The translations under genes were made by a program, and so were the position numbers. From positions 62,001 to 126,000 of the forward strand of contig NZ_JACNEP010000010.1 of NCBI RefSeq assembly GCF_014270035.1: a stretch of 64,000 bases of DNA, read 5' to 3'. Positions 36,408 to 45,338 of this stretch are shown in pieces. The notes under the pieces were generated by a model. The model did not search any database. It had not been told where the DNA came from and worked only from the letters and a program-made list of their open reading frames with translations. Each line of letters opens with the position of its first letter. The stretch's first letter is position 1. This stretch comes from Neptunicella marina. Its GTDB lineage: Bacteria > Pseudomonadota > Gammaproteobacteria > Enterobacterales > Alteromonadaceae.

Positions 36408-36434
36408 TAAAGATTCTTAAATAGCAGCCGATAC
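36408..36434 (+). promoter_or_regulatory. Sigma-28 promoter before flgM
   Basis: TAAAGATT, 11 bases, GCCGATAC: a TAAA-N15-GCCGATAA match with one mismatch, about 37 bp before flgM. It gives late-class expression of the anti-sigma factor independent of flgA. Confidence 0.85.
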
Positions 36435-36470
36435 GCTCAATGAGGTTCTTTTAGGTAGTGGAAGAAGACA

Positions 36471-36800
36471 ATGTCAATCAATGTAAATAACAACAATGTG
36501 TCTAAACCGCTTGTAGACAACCAGAAGCTGCAACAGCAGCAGGGTCAGTCAACCAATCAGGCGCAGGCACAACAAGCAAGTGTGGCTCAGACAGCTGCGC
36601 GTTCAGATTCTGTATCGCTGACTCAGTCTGCTCAGCAATTAAGTCAGTTGCATAAAAAAGGGTCTGAAGCCAGTACAGTTAATCAGGAAAAAGTTGATCG
36701 CCTGAAAAAAGCGATTCAGGCTGGCGACTATAAGGTCAATCCTGAAAAACTGGCGCAAAATATTGCCAAATTCGAATCAGAATTATTTGGTATCAAATAA
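36471..36800 (+). CDS. flgM: Anti-sigma-28 factor FlgM
   Basis: FlgM holds sigma-28 inactive until the hook is complete and is then exported. It has 109 residues. A Gln/Ala-rich disordered N-terminal half is followed by the conserved SDSVSLTQSAQQLSQL and a C-terminal KVDRLKKAIQAGDYKVNPEKLAQNI. It has its own sigma-28 promoter, and flgN follows after 3 bp. Confidence 0.95.
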   Translation: MSINVNNNNVSKPLVDNQKLQQQQGQSTNQAQAQQASVAQTAARSDSVSLTQSAQQLSQLHKKGSEASTVNQEKVDRLKKAIQAGDYKVNPEKLAQNIAKFESELFGIK

Positions 36801-36803
36801 TTT

Positions 36804-37220
36804 ATGAGTGACATGCGCGACGCGCTGAATCAGCAGCAGCAGCAATTAAAGCAGCTGTCACTTGTATTAGAAAATGAACTGGCTTTAATTAGCGCCAGAA
36901 ACGCTGACGCGTTAATGAAACTACTGGAAGATAAAGAATCTCTGCTTAATGATATTGCTGAGCAAGATCGCCTCATCGCCCGCCTCTACCCAGCACAAGA
37001 AGATAAACACGCTTTTGAAGACGACATTCAACTAATAGATAAACTGTTGGAAGAGTGCCGCTATCGTACCGATATCAATCAAAAAGCAGTTGAACAGGGG
37101 CAGTTAAGACTTGCTCATCTGCGTAATATGATTGTTGAATCGCGAGCAAAAGAATCAATGACCTATGATAAAACCGGTCAGACACATAGTGGTAACAAAG
37201 GTAAAGGCATCAGCGCCTAA
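36804..37220 (+). CDS. flgN: Flagellar export chaperone FlgN
   Basis: This 138-residue, largely coiled-coil protein (LKQLSLVLENELALISARNA, then LLEDKESLLNDIAEQDRLI) matches FlgN, the chaperone for FlgK and FlgL. Identification rests on size, helical character and position directly after flgM. Confidence 0.88.
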   Translation: MSDMRDALNQQQQQLKQLSLVLENELALISARNADALMKLLEDKESLLNDIAEQDRLIARLYPAQEDKHAFEDDIQLIDKLLEECRYRTDINQKAVEQGQLRLAHLRNMIVESRAKESMTYDKTGQTHSGNKGKGISA

Positions 37221-37256
37221 CAATTCACACCGCTAACACCACCCTCACCTTATTAT

Positions 37257-37718
37257 TTAATAATAATTTACTTTTTTGATGCGTTTTGGTCTGGCGGTGG
37301 ATAAATATAAGTCGTATACCTTTTGCATATCCAGTCGCAGCTCAGTGACGTAAGTATCGTCATCCGCTGCATAAGCTTTTACCACCTCTGCGCCACGAAT
37401 CACCCCCTGAATAGATGACTTAAGCTCTTCATCTGACAACACCAGATTGGATAACTCCTGACTCCCTTCAATTCGCTGACCATAAACCTGCTCGGTAAGT
37501 TCGCGATATGCATCCAGCTTCGACGCCTTTATCGCTAAAAGGGTTTTCACCGCATCCGAACTCCCCATTTGAGCTGAAATGGGCGCATAGCCTACCGCGT
37601 TTAATACCGGATAATGCTCGGGCTGCACATATTCCCATTCAACATTTTTATCCATTACGGTTGAACAGGCACTGAGCATCAACACCCCACAAACATTTAT
37701 TATGCGCATTACATTCAT
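37257..37718 (-). CDS. flgP: LPP20-family flagellar lipoprotein FlgP
   Basis: This 153-residue lipoprotein has a lipobox MLSACS (Cys18) and the LPP20 pattern LNAVGYAPISAQ with a long helix KASKLDAYRELTEQVYGQRI. In Vibrio, FlgP lies between flgN and flgT and forms the outer-membrane-associated basal disk. A sigma-54-like site lies 46 bp before the start. The partner lipoprotein FlgO, normally next to FlgP, is absent here. Confidence 0.85.
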   Translation of the reverse strand: MNVMRIINVCGVLMLSACSTVMDKNVEWEYVQPEHYPVLNAVGYAPISAQMGSSDAVKTLLAIKASKLDAYRELTEQVYGQRIEGSQELSNLVLSDEELKSSIQGVIRGAEVVKAYAADDDTYVTELRLDMQKVYDLYLSTARPKRIKKVNYY

Positions 37719-37763
37719 CTACTACCTCATTGGGCAAACAACCTTTTAATCTTAGAAAAGCTC

Positions 37764-37779
37764 TGCAATATCCATTCCG
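37764..37779 (-). promoter_or_regulatory. Possible sigma-54 promoter before flgP
   Basis: On the minus strand CGGAATGGATATTGCA has GG-N10-GC and a perfect TTGCA -12 half, with a weaker -24 half. Confidence 0.5.
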
Positions 37780-37825
37780 ACAAGGTCATAATTTAGAATA
37801 AAGTCATGTTAAAAGGGTAAACAGG

Positions 37826-37852
37826 TATAAAAAATGCTTAAGCTACCGATAA
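37826..37852 (+). promoter_or_regulatory. Possible sigma-28 promoter before flgT
   Basis: TATA-N15-ACCGATAA; good -10, weak -35. It lies about 100 bp before flgT. Confidence 0.4.
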
Positions 37853-37952
37853 CTTGAGGTTCGAATTGTTAACGTCAAAAAGTTGAATAAACACAACGTA
37901 AATTTACGTATCAATTTAAATTAACAGTTCTGTAAAGGTAGTAGTCAAAAAT

Positions 37953-39098
37953 ATGACAAATAGCGTGCGGATTATTTCTTTTATTTTTTTGTTTTTCAGT
38001 GCATTCAGTCATGCTGTATGGTTTGAGGCCAGCGGACAAGCTGTTATTAATGGTGACAACAAACAACTAGCACGACAACAAGCCACACAGGAAGCCATCA
38101 AACAAGCATTGTTATTTGCAGGAGCTTCTGTGCACAGTGTTCAACGCATGGCGAATGGCTTATTACAAGATGATAAACTGGAAATACGCGCCAGCGGTGA
38201 AGTGGAGAGCCTCGAGTTAATCAACGAAAATATTTCAGGAGATATTCTCACCGTATCGATTCGTGCAGATATTTTCACCAATAAAAAACAATGCCGCGCC
38301 AGCGATTACAGCAAATCAATTGCCAGTAGCTGGTTTTCTATTCGTCACCGCCAGCAGGCTACAGCAGGTGAACTATTCAACTTCGGAAAAACAGTAGCAG
38401 AACAACTCCAGCAAAATTTTCAGCTTTATGCCAATGCCAGTAACATCAGTTCTTTGTCGCGCTTTTATTCATCAGAACAACAATCGAACAAACACAACGC
38501 AATTCAACTGGCGAGTAAGACAGACAGTCAGTATGTTTTATTTGGCACCATTACAGAGATGGATGTAGAGCCAGTCAAACAAAATGTACTGAAGTTTTGG
38601 CAGGACAATCCCCCCCTCCGCAACTTTACTCTGGCACTGGAACTGTATAATGGAACGACAGGTGAACCATTATTAATTGAACAATTTCACACTCAGGCGA
38701 ATTGGGATTTTTCCATGCAGGAAAATCTGTCAGCCGCCAGCAGCCGGCTATGGCGTTCAATCTATGGTAAACAAGTTAACAGTTTATTGCAGGATATTAC
38801 TTATAAAGTTGATGAGCTACTAAGCTGCCAGCCAGCATTTGGACGCGTCATCAAAATCACAGACCAGAAAATTAGCGTAAGCCTGGGAAGTGTTGATGGC
38901 GTAAAATCCGGAGACGAATTACAACTATTTCAACTCAATCAGTTTTATGACATTCAGGGTGATGAACATATGGAATACCATATCCACCCGGTTAAGATGA
39001 TTGTATCCGAGGTTTTTGCACATAGCAGTATTTTGCAACCAATCGGCGCGGTCCCCTTGTTTAATATTCAGCCAAATGATTTTGTAATGCGCCGTTAA
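37953..39098 (+). CDS. flgT: Flagellar H-ring protein FlgT
   Basis: FlgT builds the H ring around the LP ring in Vibrio-type motors. It has 381 residues, a signal peptide of about 21 residues ending SHAVW, an N-terminal domain with EASGQAVINGDNKQLARQQA and TQEAIKQALLFAGA, a middle TolB-like domain (YVLFGTITEMDVEP) and a C-terminal beta-barrel (KISVSLGSVDGVKSGDELQL). It is divergent from flgP. Confidence 0.93.
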   Translation: MTNSVRIISFIFLFFSAFSHAVWFEASGQAVINGDNKQLARQQATQEAIKQALLFAGASVHSVQRMANGLLQDDKLEIRASGEVESLELINENISGDILTVSIRADIFTNKKQCRASDYSKSIASSWFSIRHRQQATAGELFNFGKTVAEQLQQNFQLYANASNISSLSRFYSSEQQSNKHNAIQLASKTDSQYVLFGTITEMDVEPVKQNVLKFWQDNPPLRNFTLALELYNGTTGEPLLIEQFHTQANWDFSMQENLSAASSRLWRSIYGKQVNSLLQDITYKVDELLSCQPAFGRVIKITDQKISVSLGSVDGVKSGDELQLFQLNQFYDIQGDEHMEYHIHPVKMIVSEVFAHSSILQPIGAVPLFNIQPNDFVMRR

Positions 39099-39173
39099 CG
39101 CCTGAAATTATTCAATTTTTAGGTTCTGCATCTGTAACTGATGATGCGCTTTCGGTATAGTTACGCCAGCTGC

Positions 39174-39250
39174 GTCCCCTTGGCACAGCTGGATAGCGCA
39201 GCCCCCTCCTAAGGGGCAGGTCAGAGGTTCGAATCCTCTAGGGGACGCCA
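39174..39250 (+). tRNA. tRNA-Arg (anticodon CCU)
   Basis: The cloverleaf folds by eye. The acceptor GTCCCCT pairs with AGGGGAC, followed by discriminator G and encoded CCA. The D arm is GCAC/GCGC around AGCTGGATA. The anticodon stem GCCCC/GGGGC encloses CTCCTAA, and the T arm AGAGG/CCTCT encloses TTCGAAT. It decodes AGG. Confidence 0.95.
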
Positions 39251-39256
39251 AAATTC

Positions 39257-39285
39257 AAAAAGCCGACTTTTAAGTCGGTTTTTTA
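39257..39285 (+). terminator. Intrinsic terminator after tRNA-Arg
   Basis: CCGACTT/AAGTCGG stem with a 2-base loop and a T6 run, starting 6 bases after the tRNA. Confidence 0.85.
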
Positions 39286-39305
39286 TTTTGTCCCCTCGCG
39301 GGTGA

Positions 39306-39419
39306 GAACCTCTGCGGTTCGACCAAAACGACCGGATCGTTTTGGAACATCGGCGACACGACGATAGCCCGAAGGGCAAAATAAAGGACGTATTTTGTAA
39401 TCCTCATCTTTTAGATGAG
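39306..39419. repeat. Run of hairpins downstream of tRNA-Arg
   Basis: Five consecutive inverted repeats occupy about 115 bp: GAACC/GGTTC (39306-39320), CCAAAACGA/TCGTTTTGG (39323-39345), GCCC/GGGC (39367-39377), CAAAATA/TATTTTG (39377-39397) and CTCATCT/AGATGAG (39403-39419). A frame starting at a TTG (39342) runs through it into the next gene, but it is not protein-like. It is possibly a tRNA-associated intergenic repeat element. Confidence 0.55.
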
Positions 39420-39452
39420 ACTATTTTCCACTGCGTAAAAACACAAAACTTA

Positions 39453-40070
39453 ATGACCAAAACTAGTTACGCCATACCAGCAACCGAACATCAGATTGAG
39501 ATAGAGATAAATAAAAGCAAATTTATCGCTATTGCTAACCATGCAGCCAATAAATCCACTGCTGATTTATTGATCAAAACCATTCGCGCCCAACACCCAA
39601 CAGCAAATCATGTCTGTTGGGCTTTTATTGCCAGCTCACCGACTTCAACCATTCGTTCAATGAGTGATGATGGCGAACCCAGTGGTACAGCAGGTAAACC
39701 GATGTTAGCAGTACTTGAACATTCTGGATTGGGTGAAATTTGCGTGTGTGTGGTGCGCTATTTTGGCGGTGTGAAACTCGGCAAAGGTGGCTTGCAACGA
39801 GCATATTCCGGCGCGGTAAGTCAGGTGTTAAAAGATTTGCCTCACACAACTTATGAACCCAGCATCAGCGCAACGTGCGAATTTGCCTACGAATACGACA
39901 ATCATATTCAAAAACTACTACAGCAATTTTCCGTAAAAATGATCTCGCAGGATTTTACAGCGAGCATTCTTCTCACCATAGATATACCACTAAAACATAA
40001 AACTGCATTTTATGATGCTGTGATCAATGCAACGGCTGGCGCTGCATCCATAACCTTCGCAGATATTTAA
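39453..40070 (+). CDS. IMPACT/YigZ-family protein
   Basis: This 205-residue protein from the ATG at 39453 gives the normal family length. The signature is WAFIASSPTSTIRSMSDDGE followed by PSGTAGKPMLAVLEHSGLG and VVRYFGGVKLGKGGL. The C-terminal domain has the DUF1949 layout. Bacterial YigZ proteins resemble the eukaryotic Gcn2 regulator IMPACT, and their molecular role is unsettled. An open frame 37 codons further upstream lies in the hairpin region and is rejected. It is convergent with the DUF2235 gene, 3 bp apart. Confidence 0.92.
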   Translation: MTKTSYAIPATEHQIEIEINKSKFIAIANHAANKSTADLLIKTIRAQHPTANHVCWAFIASSPTSTIRSMSDDGEPSGTAGKPMLAVLEHSGLGEICVCVVRYFGGVKLGKGGLQRAYSGAVSQVLKDLPHTTYEPSISATCEFAYEYDNHIQKLLQQFSVKMISQDFTASILLTIDIPLKHKTAFYDAVINATAGAASITFADI

Positions 40071-40073
40071 AGT

Positions 40074-41381
40074 TTACTTGAGACGGGATGGTGGCAGGTT
40101 TATGTTAGCAGGCGTTTTGTGTGTATTGTAGAACACTTCGCGTTTACCATTTTCTGTGGTGTATTCCGGATCCTGCTCAACCGCCATGGCATTAAATAGT
40201 TCGCCTTTAGGTTTAACCAGTTGATGAGAATGATGAATGTAGTGCTGCTCAATAAATTGCATCGCCAGCTTATCTCCAGCTTGCGCAGCTGCATAGGCGT
40301 CACGCAATGCCGTAGGCACCTTACATTCAATATCATGTGTATTTAAGGGATTAAAAGGTACCCCCTGACTCAAGGCTTTTTGCAACATTTTTTCCAGTGC
40401 AATAAATGACAGCTCTTTACTAACATGGCGCTCAAGAACAATAAATGCCTTGCGTACTTTTTCCAGTTTAATCAAAGACAAAGCGGTTAATTGCTCTTCA
40501 TATTCAACAAATATTTTTGTATTGCTGTTGTGCTTTTTTTGCTGCCAGTGATTTAATAAAGCCAGAGTTTGCTCTTCAGCCAAACGCTTTTCATCTTGGT
40601 TATCTGGAGGATAACGTTCAACGTTAACGTCGAGGTAAATTTTCTCCGCTCCAATGGCATATCCCCCACCTATATCCGCATGAGAACCATATAACGCCTC
40701 TTCTACAAAGTGCTCACACACTGGCTGCGGACAATGATTGTTGGATGAGATGTTGCCAATTGGCAGCGTAAGAATACTGGTAAGGGGAAAGTTATCTCTG
40801 TATTCATGAGAAGCAGTAAGATGATAAATGTAATCGGCCACATCGGGTGACAAATCGAGTTCCATCAATAAATTGTCTTTATCACCAGGTAAGCCGATTG
40901 AACCTACCGTATCAAATAAGCCACAAAACCTGACTCTTACCTCACACTCAGCAGGCCAGTAGGTGCAATCCCCCTTTAAACCTAATTCGCGTATTTTATT
41001 AATAAAAAAACGCGAGGCTGTCGCACCTCGGCTAAAACCAAATACATCGATACAAACGCTTTTGGCTTCGGGTGTAACCGCAGCAATCTGTTCTAGCGCT
41101 GAATAGACTTTAGATGACACATCAAACCCGGTTGCCATCATTAAGCGTGAATAATTAGGATCCTGCTCGGGCAGGTTCTGCAGATCATCTACATCTTTTG
41201 TACCACAGCCTTTTATATATATTTTTAACTGCTGGTGCGAAAGGTTACTGGGGTAAAGTTCATATAGTTTGGCAATATTGGTTGGTTCAAACTGATCGTC
41301 ATCAATTTGATAATCAACATATTTGTTATTGCCGGTGCCATCGAAGAATACACCTATCTGCCATGTAGGTTGCTTAGTCAT
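40074..41381 (-). CDS. DUF2235 (Tle1-like phospholipase catalytic domain) protein
   Basis: This 435-residue protein begins with IGVFFDGTGNN (residues 9-19), the DUF2235 hallmark, and has the nucleophile elbow FGFSRGA with S117. An acidic GSHADIGGGYA segment supplies the expected Asp. Related domains include the type VI secretion phospholipase effectors Tle1. No vgrG, PAAR or immunity gene is adjacent and there is no signal peptide, so it may be an intracellular hydrolase or an orphan effector. The role is not determined. Confidence 0.85.
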   Translation of the reverse strand: MTKQPTWQIGVFFDGTGNNKYVDYQIDDDQFEPTNIAKLYELYPSNLSHQQLKIYIKGCGTKDVDDLQNLPEQDPNYSRLMMATGFDVSSKVYSALEQIAAVTPEAKSVCIDVFGFSRGATASRFFINKIRELGLKGDCTYWPAECEVRVRFCGLFDTVGSIGLPGDKDNLLMELDLSPDVADYIYHLTASHEYRDNFPLTSILTLPIGNISSNNHCPQPVCEHFVEEALYGSHADIGGGYAIGAEKIYLDVNVERYPPDNQDEKRLAEEQTLALLNHWQQKKHNSNTKIFVEYEEQLTALSLIKLEKVRKAFIVLERHVSKELSFIALEKMLQKALSQGVPFNPLNTHDIECKVPTALRDAYAAAQAGDKLAMQFIEQHYIHHSHQLVKPKGELFNAMAVEQDPEYTTENGKREVFYNTHKTPANINLPPSRLK

Positions 41382-41495
41382 AAAATGAACTGTTTATTTC
41401 CTGCCAGTCATAATGTTTATTTTATAAACAACCCGGCCACTGTAAACATTAAATTTAAATGACTTTTAACAGATAAAGCGATATTGGATAGGAAA

Positions 41496-42374
41496 TTACT
41501 GCCCGCTGGTTAAATTAACCTGATACCAGAGCTCTTTTCGTTCCAGTGGTGTTTCTTTAGGTAAAATAGGATTGGTTAAATTAAAAATCTTACGTTCTTT
41601 CAAGTTCGCTTTTTCAATTAGAGACTGATGTACTGACAAAAATAATTTATCAAACTCGCCATTTTTAACCGCCATCTCCAACCCGGAACGTAATATATTG
41701 CCCAGCACAATGTTCTTCTTATTCACAAAATAATACATAGCTGTTGGGTAATAAACACCGAGATCAGGCTCTATATCCAGTGTGTCACTGTGATTATCAG
41801 CATCAAGCTCAGTCCAGATTTCGACAACTGAACGGGGAAATAACTCCGCCTGCTGCTGTTCAAGTACATCAAAAAGCCCCGGATAATATGGTGACGTGGC
41901 GACTTCAAAGCCATTGGATTGCAGGATTTTAGTATCTGGCCAGTCTTTGCCCTGAACCATAATGAAATCGCGTAAACTGGTTAAGGTCGAAACGCGTTGT
42001 AAATCAGGTAAGGTTTCTTTACGGGCTAAAAATAATCTAAGCCCGATTAACCCCTTAAAAATAGGAATACGGATCGGCATTAATTGGGCTTCACGCGTAC
42101 TGTCGGTCATGCTCCACAACACATTTATTTCGCGGTTTGACTGCAAGGAGCTAAAGGAACGCGACTGTTCCATACTATGAATTGATTCACGTAAACGGTA
42201 TTTAACACCGGTTTGCTCCAACGCCAGCTTTAATACCGCAATCGGATACTCGTCACGCTTATCACCTTCAATTAAAGGTTTGGGATACACCACATCCCAA
42301 ACAGCAGCCTGACTGGAAAGGCACCATAAACAGGTAATTACCCCTAAGATAAATCGCTGTTGTATCCCTTTCAT
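41496..42374 (-). CDS. Periplasmic solute-binding protein (family 3-like)
   Basis: This 292-residue protein has a signal peptide of about 23 residues ending SSQAA. The fold pattern, with VLKLALEQTGVKYRLRES near the N-terminus and a second lobe with YYPGLFDVLEQQQAELFPRS, fits PBP-like family 3 substrate-binding proteins. No permease or ATPase is adjacent, so it may be a lone sensor-type binding protein. The ligand is unknown. Confidence 0.75.
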   Translation of the reverse strand: MKGIQQRFILGVITCLWCLSSQAAVWDVVYPKPLIEGDKRDEYPIAVLKLALEQTGVKYRLRESIHSMEQSRSFSSLQSNREINVLWSMTDSTREAQLMPIRIPIFKGLIGLRLFLARKETLPDLQRVSTLTSLRDFIMVQGKDWPDTKILQSNGFEVATSPYYPGLFDVLEQQQAELFPRSVVEIWTELDADNHSDTLDIEPDLGVYYPTAMYYFVNKKNIVLGNILRSGLEMAVKNGEFDKLFLSVHQSLIEKANLKERKIFNLTNPILPKETPLERKELWYQVNLTSGQ

Positions 42375-42400
42375 AACTCACGTACCTCTGTGTATGGGCG

Positions 42401-42787
42401 TTACCCCACCGGATGGTCTTTATCTTTCACCAAAGCCACAATATGAGTGACATTATTTCCATCCATTTGCATGGTATAGGAAATGGGGCATTGAAAAAGC
42501 GCACGACCATCCTGACCATAAAACCACCAGATTATTTTGCAGAACATAAAATCACTGGCCAGACGAATAACCTGCTGTATCTCAATGTCTGCACGCACGA
42601 CCTGTTTCTTACGATAGTTTTCCAGCGATTTTTTTACAAAAGCACCAACCTCTTCCTCGGTAGTAAAGATGGTTTTACGTTTACCTTCCATAAAAATAGC
42701 CGGCCTGTTAAAACAAGCCGAAATATATTCACCATCACTCAAATTAAACGCACGGCAGTAATCGTCAAAATATTCGTTTATAAGCAT
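42401..42787 (-). CDS. NTF2-like (SnoaL/DUF4440-like) small protein
   Basis: This 128-residue protein lacks a signal peptide. The pattern FDDYCRAFNLSDGEYISACF, then a helix with AFVKKSLENYRKK and strands ending HIVALVKD, fits an NTF2-like cone fold. Members vary from enzymes to binding proteins. It sits between queE and the binding-protein gene, with no clear functional link. Confidence 0.7.
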   Translation of the reverse strand: MLINEYFDDYCRAFNLSDGEYISACFNRPAIFMEGKRKTIFTTEEEVGAFVKKSLENYRKKQVVRADIEIQQVIRLASDFMFCKIIWWFYGQDGRALFQCPISYTMQMDGNNVTHIVALVKDKDHPVG

Positions 42788-42805
42788 GGGTATATGAACT
42801 TCCTT

Positions 42806-43480
42806 TTACTCGATTCCAATAAATTTATGAGTTTGTAACGATAGTCGCCAGTTACGCGCAATACAGGTATCAACCGCTAACTGTGTTGCACGCTTTTGCT
42901 GACTAATTGGTTGCAAATAGACTAACACGCCAGACTGATGATGCCCACGCGCAAGTAACTGATCAAGTTCATCAATATGTTTTTGCATAGCAACCGGGTG
43001 TTTTATTTCTTTAGCAATTCTGAGTGGTTGTTGTAACACCTCATAGCCTCCCTGCATATTGACTTTAGGGGAAACTGTTACCCAGGTTTCAGCATGCGCC
43101 TTTACTTCAAAGGTACCGCTGGTTTCAATTTGAACACTATAACCCTGCTCGATTAGTGCATTAGTTAATGGCATCAAATCATACATACAAGGCTCACCAC
43201 CAGTCAGAATGACATGTTTAGCCTTGTAACCTTTGTTTGCGAACAATGAAATAAGTTGGGCTGGTGTTAACAAAAACCAGTGTTCAGACTCCTGCTGTTC
43301 CGCCATTACCGCTTCAACAGACTTCTGCTTTTCAGGATCCACTGTCCAGGTATGTTTAGTATCACACCATGAACAACCAACCGGACAGCCTTGTAAACGA
43401 ACAAAGATAGATGGAACACCGGTGAAGGCCCCCTCCCCCTGGATCGACTCAAATACTTCATTTACTTTATAGTCGGCCAT
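42806..43480 (-). CDS. queE: 7-carboxy-7-deazaguanine synthase QueE
   Basis: QueE is a radical SAM enzyme of queuosine and preQ0 synthesis. It has 224 residues from the ATG at 43480 (AAGGA 5 bases upstream). A start 12 codons earlier is open but not family-like. The cluster motif CPVGCSWC (C-x3-C-x2-C) and ESIQGEG, LTGGEP and QIETSGT are diagnostic. It is divergent from queC across about 80 bp. Confidence 0.95.
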   Translation of the reverse strand: MADYKVNEVFESIQGEGAFTGVPSIFVRLQGCPVGCSWCDTKHTWTVDPEKQKSVEAVMAEQQESEHWFLLTPAQLISLFANKGYKAKHVILTGGEPCMYDLMPLTNALIEQGYSVQIETSGTFEVKAHAETWVTVSPKVNMQGGYEVLQQPLRIAKEIKHPVAMQKHIDELDQLLARGHHQSGVLVYLQPISQQKRATQLAVDTCIARNWRLSLQTHKFIGIE

Positions 43481-43562
43481 ATTTTCCTTATTATTGGAAC
43501 ATCTTTTAATTGCCACTATGTTAGCAAATTTCTGCGAAACAAAATCGTAAAAAGGCGTCTGA

Positions 43563-44219
43563 ATGACACAAAAAGCTGTTGTTATCTATTCCGGTGGAAT
43601 GGATTCATTTACCGTTTTAAATAAAGTATTGCAGCAGGGACTAGAAGTTCATGCTTTATCCTTTAATTATGGTCAAAAACACTCTAAAGAACTGGCCTAT
43701 GCCGCGACTGTCTGCGATAAACTGGGCATTTCACATAAGGTAGTGGATATTAGTGCTGTCAATTTTCTGCTGGCAGGTTCCGCACTTACCAGTGATGTAC
43801 CTATGCCGGAAGGGCATTATGAAGACCAGAACATGGCACAAACGGTGGTGCCAAACCGTAATATGATTTTGTTGTCACTGGCCGTGGGATATGCCGTATC
43901 CATTGATGCCAATCAGGTTTATTACGGGGCGCATGGCGGTGACCATGCTATTTATCCGGATTGTCGTCCTGAATTTGTACAAAAAATGAATGATGTATGT
44001 GCCATTGCCAACTATGAAGCCGTTGAAATTGTCACGCCCTATCTGCACAACACCAAAATTGAAATACTGACTGATGGTTTGAACATGGGACTGGATTACA
44101 CTGACACCTGGACCTGTTACAACGGGCGTGAAAAAGCCTGTGGAAAATGTGGAGCTTGTCAGGAACGCCTGGAAGCGTTTGCCGAAAATGGTGTGACTGA
44201 TCCATGTTTATATGAATAG
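43563..44219 (+). CDS. queC: 7-cyano-7-deazaguanine synthase QueC
   Basis: QueC converts 7-carboxy-7-deazaguanine to preQ0 with ATP and ammonia. It has 218 residues. The PP-loop YSGGMDSFT and the C-terminal zinc motif with [12 protein letters not shown] are present. It is paired with the divergent queE for the same pathway. No preQ1 riboswitch-like leader is apparent. Confidence 0.96.
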   Translation: MTQKAVVIYSGGMDSFTVLNKVLQQGLEVHALSFNYGQKHSKELAYAATVCDKLGISHKVVDISAVNFLLAGSALTSDVPMPEGHYEDQNMAQTVVPNRNMILLSLAVGYAVSIDANQVYYGAHGGDHAIYPDCRPEFVQKMNDVCAIANYEAVEIVTPYLHNTKIEILTDGLNMGLDYTDTWTCYNGREKACGKCGACQERLEAFAENGVTDPCLYE

Positions 44220-44255
44220 ATTAAACCGCCCGTGACGTTTTAATTAAGTAAAAAT

Positions 44256-44281
44256 AAAGGGGCAACAGCCCCTCTATTTTT
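44256..44281. terminator. Bidirectional terminator between queC and LysR gene
   Basis: AGGGGC/GCCCCT stem with a 4-base loop (44258-44273), an AT-rich tail on both sides and TTTTT on the plus strand. Confidence 0.75.
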
Positions 44282-44296
44282 AACAATCCAATTTAG

Positions 44297-45208
44297 CTAT
44301 TGGGTAACAAAATACTCAAGTTCACGAATAAAATGTTTCAGTACCGGGTTCATACGAGTATTTTTACCATTCATTACAAACAAATCATGACTAAATGCAA
44401 ATTCATCACCACCTAATGGGATCAACTCCTCAGCATATGTTTTGCCTTCAACAAAATAGTCAGGCAACAGCCCCATGTATTCGCCGGTTAAAATAGCTGA
44501 CAAACAGGACTCGAATGAATCTGAAAAGGTCTCAATTGACAAACGACGTTCATTACCTATGTAGTTTGAAGGTGACATACCGGTAATCCCAATGGCTGGA
44601 TGATCGTATAATTCCACAGAAGTGGGGATTTGATCGCGATACTTAGCCAACGGATGAGACTTAGTACAATACAAACGCCCTTCACATTTATACGGCAGCG
44701 GGTGAAACACGATAGACTCGGGTTTGACCATATCGTAGCAGGATACCACCAGATGGCATTCACCGGACAATGCTGCATGCTCTACCTCGTTATATAAACG
44801 GGTTTGCACGTTAAAGTGAATATCTTCAAATTTATGCATCGATGTTTTGACCGATTTACTCACCGCCGTCATCACATTCAGCGGCAACCCGGACATCAAC
44901 ACAATTGTCAGATGCCCGGAATAGTCGTCGTGCAAGCTTTTTAAGTTAAAAACGAAGTTATCGAACGCATTAAAAATACGTTTGGTTTCCTGAAAGACCA
45001 CTTCACCTTCTTTGGTCATCTGAAATCCACCTCTGCCTCGGTGACAAAGGATGAGATCGAGCCTTTCTTCTAATTTTTTTATCGCGGCGCTGATATTGGG
45101 CCGTTGCATTCTCAGTACTGGCTCTGCTGCTGTAAAGCCGTTACAGGAAGCAACCGCAAAAAACACCCGCAATAATTTTATGTCTGATTCTTGTAAGCGG
45201 TTAAGCAT
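44297..45208 (-). CDS. LysR-family transcription regulator
   Basis: This 303-residue protein has an N-terminal winged HTH (about 8-66: FFAVASCNGFTAAEPVL and PNISAAIKKLEERL) and a C-terminal periplasmic-binding-like effector domain. The target and ligand are not evident. The neighbours are queC (convergent) and uvrB, so no divergently transcribed target gene adjoins it. Confidence 0.93.
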   Translation of the reverse strand: MLNRLQESDIKLLRVFFAVASCNGFTAAEPVLRMQRPNISAAIKKLEERLDLILCHRGRGGFQMTKEGEVVFQETKRIFNAFDNFVFNLKSLHDDYSGHLTIVLMSGLPLNVMTAVSKSVKTSMHKFEDIHFNVQTRLYNEVEHAALSGECHLVVSCYDMVKPESIVFHPLPYKCEGRLYCTKSHPLAKYRDQIPTSVELYDHPAIGITGMSPSNYIGNERRLSIETFSDSFESCLSAILTGEYMGLLPDYFVEGKTYAEELIPLGGDEFAFSHDLFVMNGKNTRMNPVLKHFIRELEYFVTQ

Positions 45209-45338
45209 GTTTTAGCCTGCGTGTTTAGGGTTTAAGGTATAATTTTTTATACTATAACCCGCAGATCCACGCTGGGGAAACAAGTTTTTACATAAAATTT
45301 GCAAATATGATCAAAAATCCTTTTCTTAAGGCGTTGTT

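Noticed and set aside
39342-39452. Upstream TTG extension of the IMPACT-family gene
   Set aside because: It runs through hairpin repeats after the tRNA and does not resemble the family N-terminus.
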